Positions 9,439 to 20,152 of a stretch of DNA of 64,000 nucleotides are shown here, piece after piece. Each line of letters opens with the position of its first letter. The first letter of the stretch is position 1. The notes below the pieces were generated by a model. That model was not told where the DNA came from. It made no database searches and saw nothing but the letters and a program-made list of their open reading frames with translations. Source of the DNA: Symbiodinium natans (taxonomy: Eukaryota > Sar > Dinophyceae > Suessiales > Symbiodiniaceae); NCBI GenBank assembly GCA_905221605.1, contig CAJNDS010001891.1:168501-232500 (forward strand), in the 5' to 3' direction. The position numbers and the translations under genes were made by a program.

Positions 9439-9485
9439 CTTCAGGATGAAGCCCATGGACGACATCAACCTCAAGCCTGCTGTTT
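9439..9485 (-). CDS. Candidate short exon
   Basis: Minus strand: TTTTTTTAAG| acceptor, 47 bases (SRLEVDVVHGLHPE), CTGAAG|GTTTTGG donor. The plus strand offers a competing reading, CTTCAG|G then MKPMDDINLKPAVS-stop. Confidence 0.35.
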
Positions 9486-9497
9486 CTTAAAAAAAGT

Positions 9498-9710
9498 TTG
9501 GGGGTTCAGGGTTTATAGGGATTTGTAGGGTTTATAGGGTTTATAGGGGTTTATAGGGGCTTATAGGGGCTTATAAGGGCTATAGGGTTTCTAGGTTTAT
9601 AGGGGCTGATAAGGGTGATAGGGTTCATGGGGGTTGATAGGCGTTTATAGGCTTTACAGGCTTTGTAGGGTTTATAGGGTTTTTAGGGCGTGTAGGGCTT
9701 ATAGAGTAAC
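9498..9710 (+). repeat. TTTATAGGG-variant array
   Basis: Dominated by GGGTTTATA/GGGGCTTATA 9-10-mers, a telomere-unit derivative with an inserted TA. Similar arrays in the opposite orientation lie at 43440-43490 and 50810-51190. Confidence 0.85.
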
Positions 9711-9824
9711 CTAGGAATGCAAAGGGCGCCGTTTTTGCTGCGGTTTAAGGGGTTTAGGGTTTAGGGTTTAGGGTTTGGGGTTTAGGGTTTAGGGTTTAGG
9801 CTTTAGGGGTCATTGGAATTTTCC

Positions 9825-9962
9825 ATGGAGACGAAGCAAACCTTTTACGCGCGCGACAGGTTGCAAGCCATCGCGAATTGGGCCAGCATCGAGGTGATCG
9901 AAGCTGGCACGTGGTGCATGCTTGCAGCGGGACGCAGCCTTAACCCTAAGACGACTCACTGA
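9825..9962 (+). CDS. Small ORF or exon, strand uncertain
   Basis: ATG-initiated, 45 codons and stop: ARDRLQAIANWASIEV, EAGTWCMLAAG. The minus strand of the same island is also open for over 40 codons (SFDHLDAGPIRDGLQ). A TTTAGGG array lies immediately left. No family recognised. Confidence 0.35.
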   Translation: METKQTFYARDRLQAIANWASIEVIEAGTWCMLAAGRSLNPKTTH

Positions 9963-10349
9963 GCAGAACGAGCCGTTTGTGGCGTTAAAGTGAGCTTCCT
10001 CATTGCTGTGTGGGTTTAGGGCTGAGGCCCTAAATCCTAAACCCTACACCCCTAAATCCTAAAGCCTGGGGCTGAACTGATTGGGATCCTTTTGTTTCAG
10101 CACAGTCCTTATCATTTAGGTTTTAGGGCTGAGGGTTTAGGGTTTAGAACTTAGGGTATGAAAGGTTTGCTCAGCTAAGCCGGTTTAGGGTTTAGGGTTC
10201 AGGGTTTAGCCCTGAGCAGTATTCAACATGCAAAGTCTGTCGATTGAAGGTTCAGGGTGGGGTTTAGGGTTTAGGGTTTAGGGTCTAGGGTCTAGGGTCT
10301 AGGGTTTAGGGTTCCCTAGACGCTGAACCCTAAAATCCTAAACCCTAAG

Positions 10350-10472
10350 CCAAGCAGCGCCCTGCAAGACCCAGTGGAGGTCGCCGAATTCTCGTTCGCA
10401 ACCCGAGCGCCCAATACCAATTCAGGAAAACACCTCAAACTGTATGGGAAGCCTCCTTATGGCCGGATCGAG
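10350..10472 (+). CDS. Candidate exon between two ITR-edged splice sites
   Basis: ACCCTAAG| acceptor formed by the last CCCTAAA-type unit, 41 whole codons (SALQDPVEVAEFSFAT, KLYGKPPYGRIE), then CGAG|GTCCCTAAACC. The donor runs straight into the next array, so both splice sites touch telomere repeats. Minus alternative: VFLNWYWALGLRTR. Confidence 0.45.
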
Positions 10473-10479
10473 GTCCCTA

Positions 10480-10625
10480 AACCCTAAGCCCTAAGCCCTA
10501 AGCCCTAAGCCCTAAGCCTAAGCCTAAGCCCTAAGCCCTAAGCCCTAAGCCCTAAGCCCTAAGCCCTAAACCCTAAACCCTAAACCCTAATCCCCAAACC
10601 CTAAACCCTAAACCCTAAACCCTAT
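10480..10625 (+). repeat. CCCTAAG then CCCTAAA array
   Basis: Homogeneous CCCTAAG units followed by CCCTAAA units, a clear example of block-wise variant clustering. Confidence 0.9.
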
Positions 10626-10943
10626 CATGGGAATCAAGGGCATCGGGCCCTCTGAGCATTTTTTGCCTGGGAGGTTTCTGCTGAGCCCTCACCTAGCGGT
10701 TGGGGTAGTGGTAGAGCTAGAATCTCGGGTTTAGGGAGCTTAGGGCTGGGGGTTTTAGGGAGCTTTGGGAGCTTTCGGTTTTTGACTGTCGGGTTCAGGG
10801 CAAAATGTCGATGATGCGCGATGCAGGGTCGGAAACAAATGCCAATAGCCCTCAATTCAGTTTAGGCCTGTGCCATTCAAGGTTTATACTCCTTTACCCT
10901 TGCCCTGCACCCTAAACCCTTGGCTAAGGACAATTCCTTCATT

Positions 10944-11060
10944 CTACTACCATTTGCTTAATAAGAACCCCCAAAACATGAAGGATAATAATCCCCATAT
11001 CCTCCTAATGGGGAAGACATTTTTTGGAACTTTTTGGATCGTTCTTAAGCAAATTAGTAG
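10944..11060. mobile_element. MITE family G, copy 1
   Basis: Inverted ends CTACTACCATTTGCTTAATA and CGTTCTTAAGCAAATTAGTAG-like. A second copy lies at 52797-52911; both share the core AACATGAARGATA and CCCCATAT/CCCTATAT. Confidence 0.7.
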
Positions 11061-11120
11061 TCTAAGGGTGTTGGAGGTCCCCCCAGGATCCCATGTCCCT
11101 GCTGAGGCCCGACAGATTAC

Positions 11121-11171
11121 GGGAATTTCACCAGCTCCTCCTCGATCGCGCGCATAGGATCCTCCAAGGAT
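11121..11171 (-). CDS. Candidate exon
   Basis: Minus strand: CTTCCACAG| acceptor, 51 bases reading SLEDPMRAIEEELVKFP, then TTCCC|GTAATC. The acidic helical pattern is convincing for so short a segment. The upstream intron ends with a CCCTAAA array (11188-11232 on the plus strand). Confidence 0.45.
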
Positions 11172-11330
11172 CTGTGGAAGGATCTCCCTAAACCCTAAAC
11201 CCTAAACCCTAAACCCTAAACCCTAAACCCTACATCCCTGGCTTTTTTCTTTGTTTTAAAGGGACCCCCCAAGGGTTAGGGCTAAGCAAAATCCGCATGT
11301 CATGTCAGATGATTCGGCATTTTTAGAGGT

Positions 11331-11500
11331 AGCTTACCCAACCTTGGTGGTGGACCTCCTCGGACCCCCTCACCTTAGTGACCTCCTCTCTGGAGCTTAC
11401 CCAACCCCCTCCCCCCCCTTGAGGTGGGGCTCCGCCTGGGCCCCTTGGTGGTGGACCTCCCGGACCCCCTCACCTCAGTGACCTCCTCTGACCTTCTCTG
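11331..11500. repeat. Direct duplication ~50 bp
   Basis: Two copies share CTTGGTGGTGGACCTCC, GGACCCCCTCACC and CAGTGACCTCCTCT (about 11343-11397 and 11443-11495). Non-coding as far as can be seen. Confidence 0.75.
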
Positions 11501-11610
11501 ACCTCCCATGAACTTGACTTAAAAACCTCTGAACCGACGAAAACGAGAACTTCACCTCAGAATCTGAAAGGCGCTAGGGCTCAGGAGGGTATGTCGGACA
11601 TAGGGCTTCA

Positions 11611-11850
11611 GGAGTAGCCCACACTTTTCCTTGCTCTTGTGAACTCGAGTTGGAGGTGCACAGTTCGGACCTTCAGACTACTCTGCTGGCTTGAAAAGTT
11701 CGGACTACCCTTCTGGCTTGCAAAACCGGCCCTCTGCTCTCTGCCGTCCGCTGCCATCTGCAGCTGCGAAAAGAAAGCCCATGATGCGGTCGATCACCTG
11801 GCTGACAGGGTGAGGCTGGTCGGAAAGAATCGATGTTTTTAAGACGGGTT
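11611..11850. repeat. Partial duplicate of the 3' end of the 12.1-14.6 kb gene
   Basis: Shares TAGCCCACACTTTTCC, CTTGCTCTTG, GAACTCGAGTT, GAAAAGTTCGGACT and CCCTTCTGGCTTGCA with 12112-12232, with diverged sequence between. It lies 3' of the gene on its minus strand, so it is a degenerate tail duplication. Confidence 0.7.
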
Positions 11851-11865
11851 TAGGGTTCTGGGGTT

Positions 11866-12020
11866 TACTAAACCCTAAACCCCAAACCCCAAACCCTAAA
11901 CCCTAAACCCTAAACCCTAAACTAAACCCTAAACCCTGTCACCCTGTAACCCTAAAACCCTAAACCCTAAACCGTAACCCTAAACCCTAATAACCCAAAA
12001 CCCTAAACCTAAACCCCAAC
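11866..12020 (+). repeat. CCCTAAA array with degenerate units
   Basis: CCCTAAA units with CCGTAAC, CCTAATAA and CCCCAA variants directly 3' of the gene that ends at 12100. Confidence 0.85.
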
Positions 12021-12099
12021 CAGCCGTAACCAGCCCCCCAGCTTTCGAGGCCTACCTGTAAGGTTTTAAGGTTCTGGGTTTCAGGCATCAAGTTTGGGG

Positions 12100-14633
12100 T
12101 TAAGTGTCTGACGTAGCCCACACTTTTCCGGCGGACTTTTCCTTGCTCTTGCGAACTCGAGTTCGAGGCACCACAAAGTTTGGACTACTCTTCAGGCTGG
12201 AAAAGTTCGGACTGCCCTTCTGGCTTGCAGTTCGGGCCCAGCGATGCAGAGATGCTCTTAGCCTTGTGGCCAAGACTTTCACAGCCACCCACGGAATCCT
12301 GCGCAAACGACTGGCTGACCATCGGGCACTCCTTTCGCTCTTGCTTTCAGCAGCCTTCCTCATGTTGTGGAGTGTCTTGCTGCCTTCACCCAAAGGAAAC
12401 TGTGCCACCTTCTTATTGTAGGCCTTCATGTTCCGGCCCATGAAGACAAGCTTCTCGGGCGAAGGCACTGTCTCGAGCCAGGCCCTCAAAAGAACTAAAT
12501 CATCAGTGCCGTCTCCAGCAATACCAGCGAACTTCAAAAGTGCCCTTTCCACAACCCGCTTAGTATCTGCATTGCCGCGCGCAAAGTGCTTCAGCAGGCT
12601 GCCTGCTGACTCACACAAGCAGGAAGAGCTGACAATACTCCCAAGGGTGTGGAAGGCAAAAACAAAGGCTCGGACCTCAGCTGTTTTCGGGCCATACCAA
12701 AGTTTGTCTGTATGGATGAGGCGCCACAGGGCTCTCCAGTCCAGCATCCGAAAGCGACGGCGAGGACCCAAAGTAGACCGCTCCACTCTGGGGCGAAGCC
12801 CAGGCGCCAACCAGATCTGTGTTTCGTACTTTTCGCTGCTCTGTTCGACAGGGCGACAGGGTGTGTGAGATTTAGGATGTAGATTCCAGTGTGTGTGCTG
12901 CTTGACATTCAGACGAGTCAGGACCTGCAAGGAACTGAGGTGCAACCAGGCCTCAGCATTGCCATGTACTGCTTCTGCATCTGCTCAGCGCTGGTTCTCA
13001 GTAGGAACTCGTGCCAAGGGTGTCTTTGCTGCATCCAGCGGTGTATGTGAGCAACTCTGGGAAGAAGAGCTTCAGAAAACTGAGTGTTCTTCGGACTGAA
13101 GGAGGGTATTCATGTCGAAGCCTCCCCGTGGATGAACCATGTTTAGGAAGGATTCAATCAATCATTCGCATTTGGGTAGACTATTTAGATCTTCACCTTT
13201 TACAAAAAATCTTAAATCAGGGCCCAAGCTACAAACACTGCATGCCTCCAAAACATCACAGGGCACATGAATACCTGGTGCTTGCAGAACCTTGTCGCGA
13301 AAGAACGATTGGAACGCAGTGAAGAAAGCGATAATTCCACTGATCGCCTGCTGTATTTTCTGGCTTGCAAGCCAAAGGCTTTCACGTGTCTGCTTCTGCA
13401 TCAACTTCTCAAAGCCGTGCTCAGCATAAATTCCCTCGTCCAGCCTTGCTTCTGGCTTGGAGCACAAAACACAAAAACAGCTACGTCCTTCAACGTCAAC
13501 CATGGTTGTTTTGTTATGGTTTTTCAATAGCAGTGAAAGACATGCAACTTGCTGTGTGCTAACTTGCATCAAGACACGCCACATTCTTGAAGGTCCGGGT
13601 GATAAGGAACATCTCCATGCAGGCGAGGAAATTTAAGCATTTGTCTTTCCACGGCTGGGTGAAAAACCAAAAAACACAATGCCATTCCTTGGGTGGCAGC
13701 GGTACAACAGATGCCTTGGCTCTTTGCGCACGGCCACGCCCACGGCCACCTGCACGTTCAGCGTGAGAATGAGCTTGAAGCGCTTTCTCGGGCAAGTCCC
13801 ACAAGAAGATAAGGATATTCACCAAAATTGGCAAGAGCTGCTGCAGACCTTTCCAACTTTGTGGCTCTTCTTTGAGTGAACTGTGCAACCCGTAAACCAT
13901 TGAAAGTTTGGAAAAGAAGACGGCGTCGGGCGACTGAACATGCCTTCCACAGGCAATGAAGCCAGCATCCATGTGAAAAATGTCACAAATCCCTTGCACT
14001 TGGAACACGAGCACGCTGCTGCACTTCTGCTCCATGATCTTTTCAAGCCTTCGGGCCAACTTCGGGTTCCGTCTCTTTGTGGGCTTGGCAGTTGGGTCCA
14101 GTAGTGCAGCCAATGGAGCAGAGTCCTTCGAAGTTGGCAGGAACTCATTCAAAAGAATGCAAAAAACCACCCTGCCATAATCTGAACCCTAAAGCCTTAA
14201 CTCCTGCACTTTCACTTTAACTCTGAAACCGTGAAGCCCTGAACTTCTCAGACTCTCAGATTTCTGAACCAAACCCCTAAACTGGACTGGAGCCAGGTTA
14301 AGGGCAACCCCTAATCCTTAATCCTTATCCTTAATCCCCTAATCCATCCATCCTAATCCTAACTAAACATAGTCCATAGCTGCAACGCAAAAACATCCCA
14401 TTGCACCTGGCCACGGTTCCCACCAAGCCGGGAACTGTAGGTGGCAGAAAACATGATAGTAGCACACGTTTCGGGAGCTTGGGCTGTAGCTTCTTCTTCT
14501 GCTCCTCGGACAAGTTGTTCGTATCACTGCCTTCATCTGAATCGGCCTCTTCGAACTTGAAAGTGCCTGGAAAGGCAGCAAGTGGCCCTGAAGCAACATC
14601 TAGAACTGTTAGGTCAAGCTGAACCTCAACCAC
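12100..14633 (-). CDS. Five-exon gene, unknown protein (~660 aa, 5' end open)
   Basis: Best multi-exon model by continuity. Exons, 5' to 3' on minus: 14633(or beyond)-14407, 14171-13564, 13487-13204, 13079-12925, 12835-12100 (stop at 12100). All four introns (235, 76, 124 and 89 nt) begin GT, end AG and keep phase. Exon 1 has an acidic linker (EEADSDEGSDTNN) and a lysine patch (SEEQKKKLQPK); exon 2 reads SVLVFQVQGICDIFH and PILVNILIFLWDLP; exon 3 has CFCVLCSKPEARLD and IIAFFTAFQSFFRD; exon 5 has FHTLGSIVSSSCLCES and AGDGTDDLVLLRAW. The SSCLCESAGSLLK string is faintly like the C-terminal motif of hAT-type transposases, but I do not assign it. No clean start: exon 1 opens with GTG, so one or more 5' exons are missing. 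The C-terminal ~80 residues are basic and duplicated at 11611-11850. Telomere repeats are absent from the exons and nearly so from the introns. Confidence 0.6.
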
Positions 14634-14639
14634 TAACCT

Positions 14640-15238
14640 CAGCAGCCCTGTGTTGTTCAGTGGGTCTTTTCAACCATCGGCCTGGTTTGACTGCCCGTGG
14701 ATCGAACGCACGCTGCTGGCGGAGAACTTCCTGCCCACCTGTAAGCCAAGCTGAAAAATCGGACGCCATGGCTGGCTGGAATCAGCTGCTAAACAATGAC
14801 AATAAAGTTGGTCAAGTAGTGTATTCCTCCAGATAGGATATCTTCCTGCATGTCCAGTTGGTCAGTTGGTAAGCTGCAAGACGACAAAGAACGATCTACC
14901 AATTATAGTCCTTTATGAACATATCTGTCTGTGCAGCAGCAGCATCAGCCTGAATGTTGCGGCAGATGAGACAGACAACCGAGACACTTCAGGCACCACA
15001 ACACTCTCAGCAGAACAGCACAGCAGCATCATCATCAAGAAGCCTGCTGGCCTGAGCCACCACGCTCTGGCATGTCTGCAGAAGCTGGCCGCAACGACCT
15101 TGCAGTGACTGTACGAGGAAGTCAGTTTGTGTCTTTCAGGCAACTCATGATTGGCTGCCCCTTCAATGATTCACAGTATACAAGAGTAAAAAAAGAGGGG
15201 GAGCAGGGTATACGGCTGTGGTGTCGGACAAACTCTTC
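14640..15238. other. Unique sequence upstream of the gene, possible first exons
   Basis: Both strands carry short open frames (plus VAADETDNRDTSGT, minus KVVAASFCRHARAW). It could hold the missing 5' exons of the 12.1-14.6 kb gene or its promoter. No consensus element identified. Confidence 0.35.
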
Positions 15239-15239
15239 A

Positions 15240-16384
15240 GAAAGAAAGACCCACCAGCCCGCGCAGCGGAGAAATTTTTTCCAGGCCCTGTAGAGTGAGG
15301 AGAAACATGGGGTGGTGGTGGCTGCCTGGCCCGGGAGAGAAACTATTCAGAAATGAAGGCCCAACAGCCCATGCAGCGGAGAATTTTTTTCCAGAGGCCC
15401 TGTGGAGTGAGGAGAAACATGGGGTGGTAGAGGCTGCCTGGCCCGGGAGAAACTATTCAGAAATGAAGACCCAGCAGCCCGTGCAGCGGAGAAATTTTTT
15501 TCCAGAGGCCCTTTGGAGTGAGGAGAAACATGGGGTGGTAGAGGCTGCCTGGCCCGGGAGAAACTATTCAGAAATGAAGACCCAACAGCCCGCGCAGCGG
15601 AGAATTTTTTTTTCCCAGGCTCTGTGGAGTGAGGAGAAACATGGGGTGGTGGAGGCTGCCTGGCCCGGGAGAAACTATTCAGAAATCAAGACTCAACAGC
15701 CCGTGCAGCGGAGAAATTGTTTTTCCCCAGGCCCTGTGGAGTGAGGAGAAACACGGGGTGGTGGAGGCTGCCTGGCCCGGGAGAAACTATTCAGAAATGA
15801 AGATCCAACAGCCCGTGCAGCGGAGAAATTTTTTCCAGAGGCCCTGTGGAGTGAGGAGAAACATGGGGTGGTAGAGGCTGCCTGGCCCGGGAGAGAAACT
15901 ATTCAGAAATGAAGACCCAACAGCCCGCGCAGCGGAGAATTTCTTTTTCCCAGGCCCTGTGGAGTGAGGAGAAACATGGGGTGGTGGAGGCTGCCTGGCC
16001 CGGGAGAAACTATTCAGAAATGAAGACCCAACAGCCCGCGCAGCGGAGAATTATTTTTTTCCCAGGCCCTGTGGAGTGAGGAGAAACATGGGGTGGTGGA
16101 GGCTGCCTGGCCCGGGAGAAACTATTCAGAAATGAAGACCCAACAGCCCGCGCAGCGGAGAATTTTTTTTTCCCAGGCCCTGTGGAGTGAGGAGAAACAT
16201 GGGGTGGTGGAGGCTGCCTGGCCCGGGAGAAACTATTCAGAAATGAAGACCCAACAGCCCGCGCAGCGGAGAATTTTTTTTCCCAGGCCCTGTGGAGTGA
16301 GGAGAAACAGGGGGTCGTGCTGTCTGTGGTGCAACCTATTCAGCAATAAAGACCCACCAGCCAGCACGCGCAGCGGAGATTTTT
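15240..16384 (+). repeat. Tandem array, ~111-bp unit, about ten copies
   Basis: The unit contains GTGGAGTGAGGAGAAACATG, GGCTGCCTGGCCCGGGAG, AAACTATTCAGAAATGAAG and CAGCGGAGAA plus a variable T tract. Spacing between copies is 110-113 bp, mostly from T-tract length changes. As 111 is divisible by three, one frame stays open over several units (LWSEEKHGVVEAAWPG), but changing T-tract lengths shift it. I read this as a minisatellite rather than a gene. Confidence 0.9.
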
Positions 16385-16390
16385 TTTCAA

Positions 16391-16960
16391 ATGTTTCTCC
16401 CACCTTTCGTACCTATTGTAACGCAGTGTTCGCAGAGTGGTGTTGCAAAAGCCACAAAAGTTGGGACAAACGTTTTGTATGTCCCACCTTTCGTACCTAT
16501 TGTAATGCAGTGTTCGCCGCGCGGTGTTGCAAAAGCCACAAAAGGTGGGACAAACGTTTTGTATGTCCCACCTTTCGTACATATTGTAATGCAGTGTTCG
16601 CAGCGCGGTGTTGCAAAAGCCACAAAAGGTGGGACAAACGTTTTGTATGTCCCACCTTTCGTACCTATTGTAATGCAGTGTTCGCAGCGCGGTGTTGCAA
16701 AAGCCACAAAAGGTGGGACAAACGTTTTGTATGTCCCACCTTTCATACCTATTGCAACGCAGTGTTCGCAGCGCGGTGTTGCAAAAGCCACAAAAGGTGG
16801 GACAAACGTTTTGTATGTCCCACCTTTCGTACCTATTGCAACTTAGTGTTCGCAGCGCGGTGTTGCAAAAGCCACAAAAGGTGGGACAAACGTTTTGTGT
16901 GTCCCACCTTTCATACCTGTTGCAACGCAGTGTTCGCAGCATGGTGTCTCACCTTTTGTG
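16391..16960. repeat. 84-bp satellite, first block (about seven copies)
   Basis: Unit of 84 bp: CCCACCTTTCGTACCTATTG, TAATGCAGTGTTCGCAGCG, CGGTGTTGCAAAAGCCACA, AAAGGTGGGACAAACGTTTT, GTATGT. CCCACCTTT and AAAGGTGGG in each unit, and GGTGGGACAAAC against GTATGTCCCACC across units, make the array highly self-complementary. The unit is 28 codons and open on both strands, giving mirror ORFs of 100-300 codons that should not be called genes. Confidence 0.92.
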
Positions 16961-17018
16961 CTTCTGGAACACTAGTATTGCAAAGGCAGAAAAGAAGATA
17001 AAAAAAAACAAGTAGTTT

Positions 17019-17290
17019 GTCCCACTTTAAGCGCTGTTTTCAAAAAAGCGGTTAAAGTGGGACATACGTTTTGTATGTCCCACTTTATTGGCCCTTATTG
17101 GCCCATTAAAGGCACGGTTGTCCCACTTTAAGCGCTTTTTTGAAAACAGCGATTAAAATGGGACAAAAAAATGAAGGAGATTTGTTGTCCCATTTTAATC
17201 GCTGTTTTCAAAAAAGCGATTAAAGTGGGACATACGTTTTGTTTGTCCCACTTTAAGCGCATTTTTGAAAACAGCGCTTAAATTGGGACA
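17019..17290. repeat. Cluster of foldback units (TCCCACTTTAAGCGC...)
   Basis: Alternating copies of GTCCCACTTTAAGCGC and its complement GCGATTAAAGTGGGAC with a short TTTTCAAAA-type loop. Each pair can form a perfect or near-perfect hairpin, linked by GACATACGTTTTGTATGTC, itself a palindrome. It separates the two 84-bp satellite blocks and shares their TACGTTTTGTATGTCCCAC junction. Confidence 0.85.
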
Positions 17291-17309
17291 AACGTCTTGT
17301 TTGATTTCT

Positions 17310-17940
17310 GCCACCTTTTGCAACACAGTGTTCGCAGCGCGGTGTTGCAAAAGCCACAAAAGGTGGGACAAACATTTTGTATGTCCCACCTTTCATACCT
17401 ATTGTAACGCAGTGTTCGCAGCGCGGTGTTGCAGCGTTGCAAAAGCCACAAAAGGTGGGACAAACGTTTTGTATGTCCCACCTTTCGTACCTATTGTAAT
17501 GCAGTGTTCGCAGCGTGGTGTTGCAAAAGCCACAAAAGTTGGGACAAACGTTTTGTATGTCCCACCTTTCATACCTATTGCAACGCAGTGTTCGCCGCGC
17601 GGTGTTGCAAAAGCCACAAAAGGTGGGACAAACGTTTTGTATGTCCCACCTTTCGTACCTATTGTAATGCAGTGTTCGCAGCGCGGTGTTGCAAAAGCCA
17701 CAAAAGGTGGGACAAACGTTTTGTATGTCCCACCTTTCATACCTATTGCAACGCAGTGTTCGCAGCGCGGTGTTGCAGCGTTGCAAAAGCCACAAAAGGT
17801 GGGACAAACGTTTTGTATGTCCCACCTTTCATACCTATTGTAACGCAGTGTTCGCAGCGCGGTGTTGCAGCGTTGCAAAAGCCACAAAAGGTGGGACAAA
17901 CGTTTTGTGTGTCCCACCTTTCGTACCTATTGCAAAAAAA
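17310..17940. repeat. 84-bp satellite, second block (about seven copies)
   Basis: Same unit as 16391-16960. Several copies carry a 9-bp duplication in GGTGTTGCAGCGTTGCAAAAG. The last copy degrades into CAAAAAAACACAAAAGC, with a further partial copy to about 18030. Confidence 0.92.
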
Positions 17941-18034
17941 CACAAAAGCAAACAAAACGTTTGTCCCACTATTTTGCAATGCAGCGTTGGTAGTGCTGTG
18001 TAGCAGTGTTGGCAGCGCAGAATTGTAAAAGCCA

Positions 18035-18530
18035 CAAAACACAACCTAAGACTGTGACTGTGACTGTGGATGCAAGCATGAAATCAGAGAGTCACCATGC
18101 GCGACATGCGTGTGCTGCTAGAAACGACTGATCACAGGGCGCAAACAGAAATCATGCAAACATGCCTTTTCCAGGTGCCTGTGAGTCACTCACTCCTTTA
18201 AAAGGAGACACAGGCGGATGGCCTAAATGGTGTTCCGGCATGCTTAGGCATCTGTACTGCTACAAGCAGGAACTGTTAACTGTTAACTGCAACACTATGT
18301 TCTAATTCTAACTATGTATACAGAAATTTTAGACACCAATTCTTATGTATTTCTGTGTATGAACAATACACAGCATGCAGCTATGCCAAGCTAAGGAAAA
18401 CATGCCTCTTCGGACGATTGGGATTCTGACTCCCCACCTGCCACTGCCACCGCCTGCTCGGGCTGCATCTTGCCCACTCAAAAACATGTGCGCGCAAGCC
18501 AAAATTGCAGGCCTGGCTCCAACACCATTT
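18035..18530. other. Unique spacer; no supported gene
   Basis: Starts with GACTGTGACTGTGACTGTG, then unique sequence with short open frames on both strands (plus RTIGILTPHLPLPPP). No domain, splice site or repeat is convincing. Confidence 0.5.
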
Positions 18531-20152
18531 TCAGATACCAAAAATGGTGTTTTTGCAATTCTCACAAGCAAATTGAAGGGTTTCATTTCTGTTTTTGCTG
18601 TTTTTTCTATTCTGGAGAGGGTTTGTAAGGTGTATCATGCCTCTGAAAATGGGTTTTTCACAATTTGTCAACCTCGTAAAGTGGGCTTTGTCTATTCTGA
18701 AGAGGGTTTGTAAAACGTTTAAGGCCTCTTTCAACCTCTTAAAGCAGGTTTTTCACGGCTTTTCAAGGCCAGAACCATACAGGAACGCTGAAAACATCAT
18801 TTTCAGATAGCCAAAATGATGTTTTTGTTATTTTCGCAAGCAAATTTAAGGGTTTCATTTCTGTCTTTTTGTTTTGTCTATTCTTCTGGGGGTTTGTAAG
18901 GTGTTTAAGGCCTCTTAACGTGAGTTTTTCACGGTTTTGCAACCTCTTAAAGCGGGTTTTTCACGGCTTTTCAAGGCCAAAACCATACAGGAATGCCGAA
19001 AACATCATTTTCAGATACCCAAAATGAATTTAAGGGTTTCATTTTTGTTTGTGCTGTTTTTCTATTCTGGAGATGGTTTGCAAGGTGTTTGAAGCCTCTG
19101 AAAGTGGGTTTTTCACGGTTTTTCATGGCCAAAACCATACAGGAACGCCAAAAACATCATTTTCAGATACCAAAAATGGTGTTTTTGTTATTTTCGCAAG
19201 CGAATTTAAGGGTTTCATTCCTGTTTTTGCTGTTTTTTCTATTCTGGAGAGGTTTTGTAAGGTGTATTAGGCCTCTGAAAATTTGTCAACCTCATAAAGT
19301 GGGTTTTGTCTATTCTGAAGAGGGTTTGTAAGGCGTTCAAGGCCTCTTTCAACCTCTAAAAGCAGGTTTTTCACGGCTTTTCAAGGCCAGAACCATACAG
19401 GAATGCCGAAAACATCATTTTCAGAGAGCCAAAATGATGTTTTTGTTATTTTCGCAAGCAAATTTAAGGGTTTCATTTCTGTCTTTTTGTTTTGTCTATT
19501 CTTCTGAGGGTTTGTAAGGTTTAACGTGAGTTTTTCACGGTTTTGCAACCTCTTAAAGCGGGTTTTTCACGGCTTTTCAAGGCCAGAACTATACAGGAAC
19601 GCCGAAAACATCATTTTCAGATAACCAAAATGATGTTTTTGTTATTTTCGCAAGCAAATTTAAGGGTTTCATTTCTGTCTTTTTGTTTTGTCTATTCTTC
19701 TGAGGGTTTGTAAGGTGTTTAAGGCCTCTTAACGTGAGTTTTTCACGGCTTTGCAACCTCTTAAAGCGGGTTTTTCACGGCTTGTCAAGGCCAGAACTAT
19801 ACAGGAATGCCGAAAACATCATTTTCAGATACCCAAAATGATGTTTTTGTTATTTTCGCAAGCAAATTTAAGGGTTTCATTTCTGTCTTTTTGTTTTGTC
19901 TATTCTTCTGAGGGTTTGTAAGGTGTTTAAGGCCTCTTAATGTGAGTTTTTCACGGTTTTTCAACCTCTGAAAGCGGGTTTTTCACGGCTTTTCAAGGCC
20001 AGAACTATACAGGAATGCCGAAAACATCATTTTCAGATACCCGAAATGATGTTTTTGTTATTTTCGCAAGCAAGTTTAAGGGTTTCATTTCTGTCTTTTT
20101 GTTTTGTCTATTCTTCTGAGGGTTTGTAAGGTGTTTAAGGCCTCTTAACGTG
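18530..20152 (+). repeat. Tandem array, ~200-275-bp units, about eight copies
   Basis: The repeat carries AAAACATCATTTTCAGATA, CCAAAATGATGTTTTTG, TTATTTTCGCAAGCAAATTT, AAGGGTTTCATTTCTG, TCTATTCTTCTGAGGG and TTTTTCACGGCTTTTCAAGG. Successive copies are about 196-275 bp apart; later copies (19430, 19626, 19834, 20041) are more regular than earlier ones, and one near 19019 is truncated. AAAACATCATTTT/CAAAATGATGTTTT form a short palindrome in each copy. Confidence 0.9.

Noticed and set aside
16391-17940. CRISPR-like regular repeats
   Set aside because: Units are contiguous 84-mers without unique spacers and the DNA is eukaryotic.
16093-18044. Several 100-300-codon frames on both strands
   Set aside because: Translations of 84-bp and 111-bp tandem repeats whose lengths are multiples of three; mirror-image ORFs and no conserved domain.
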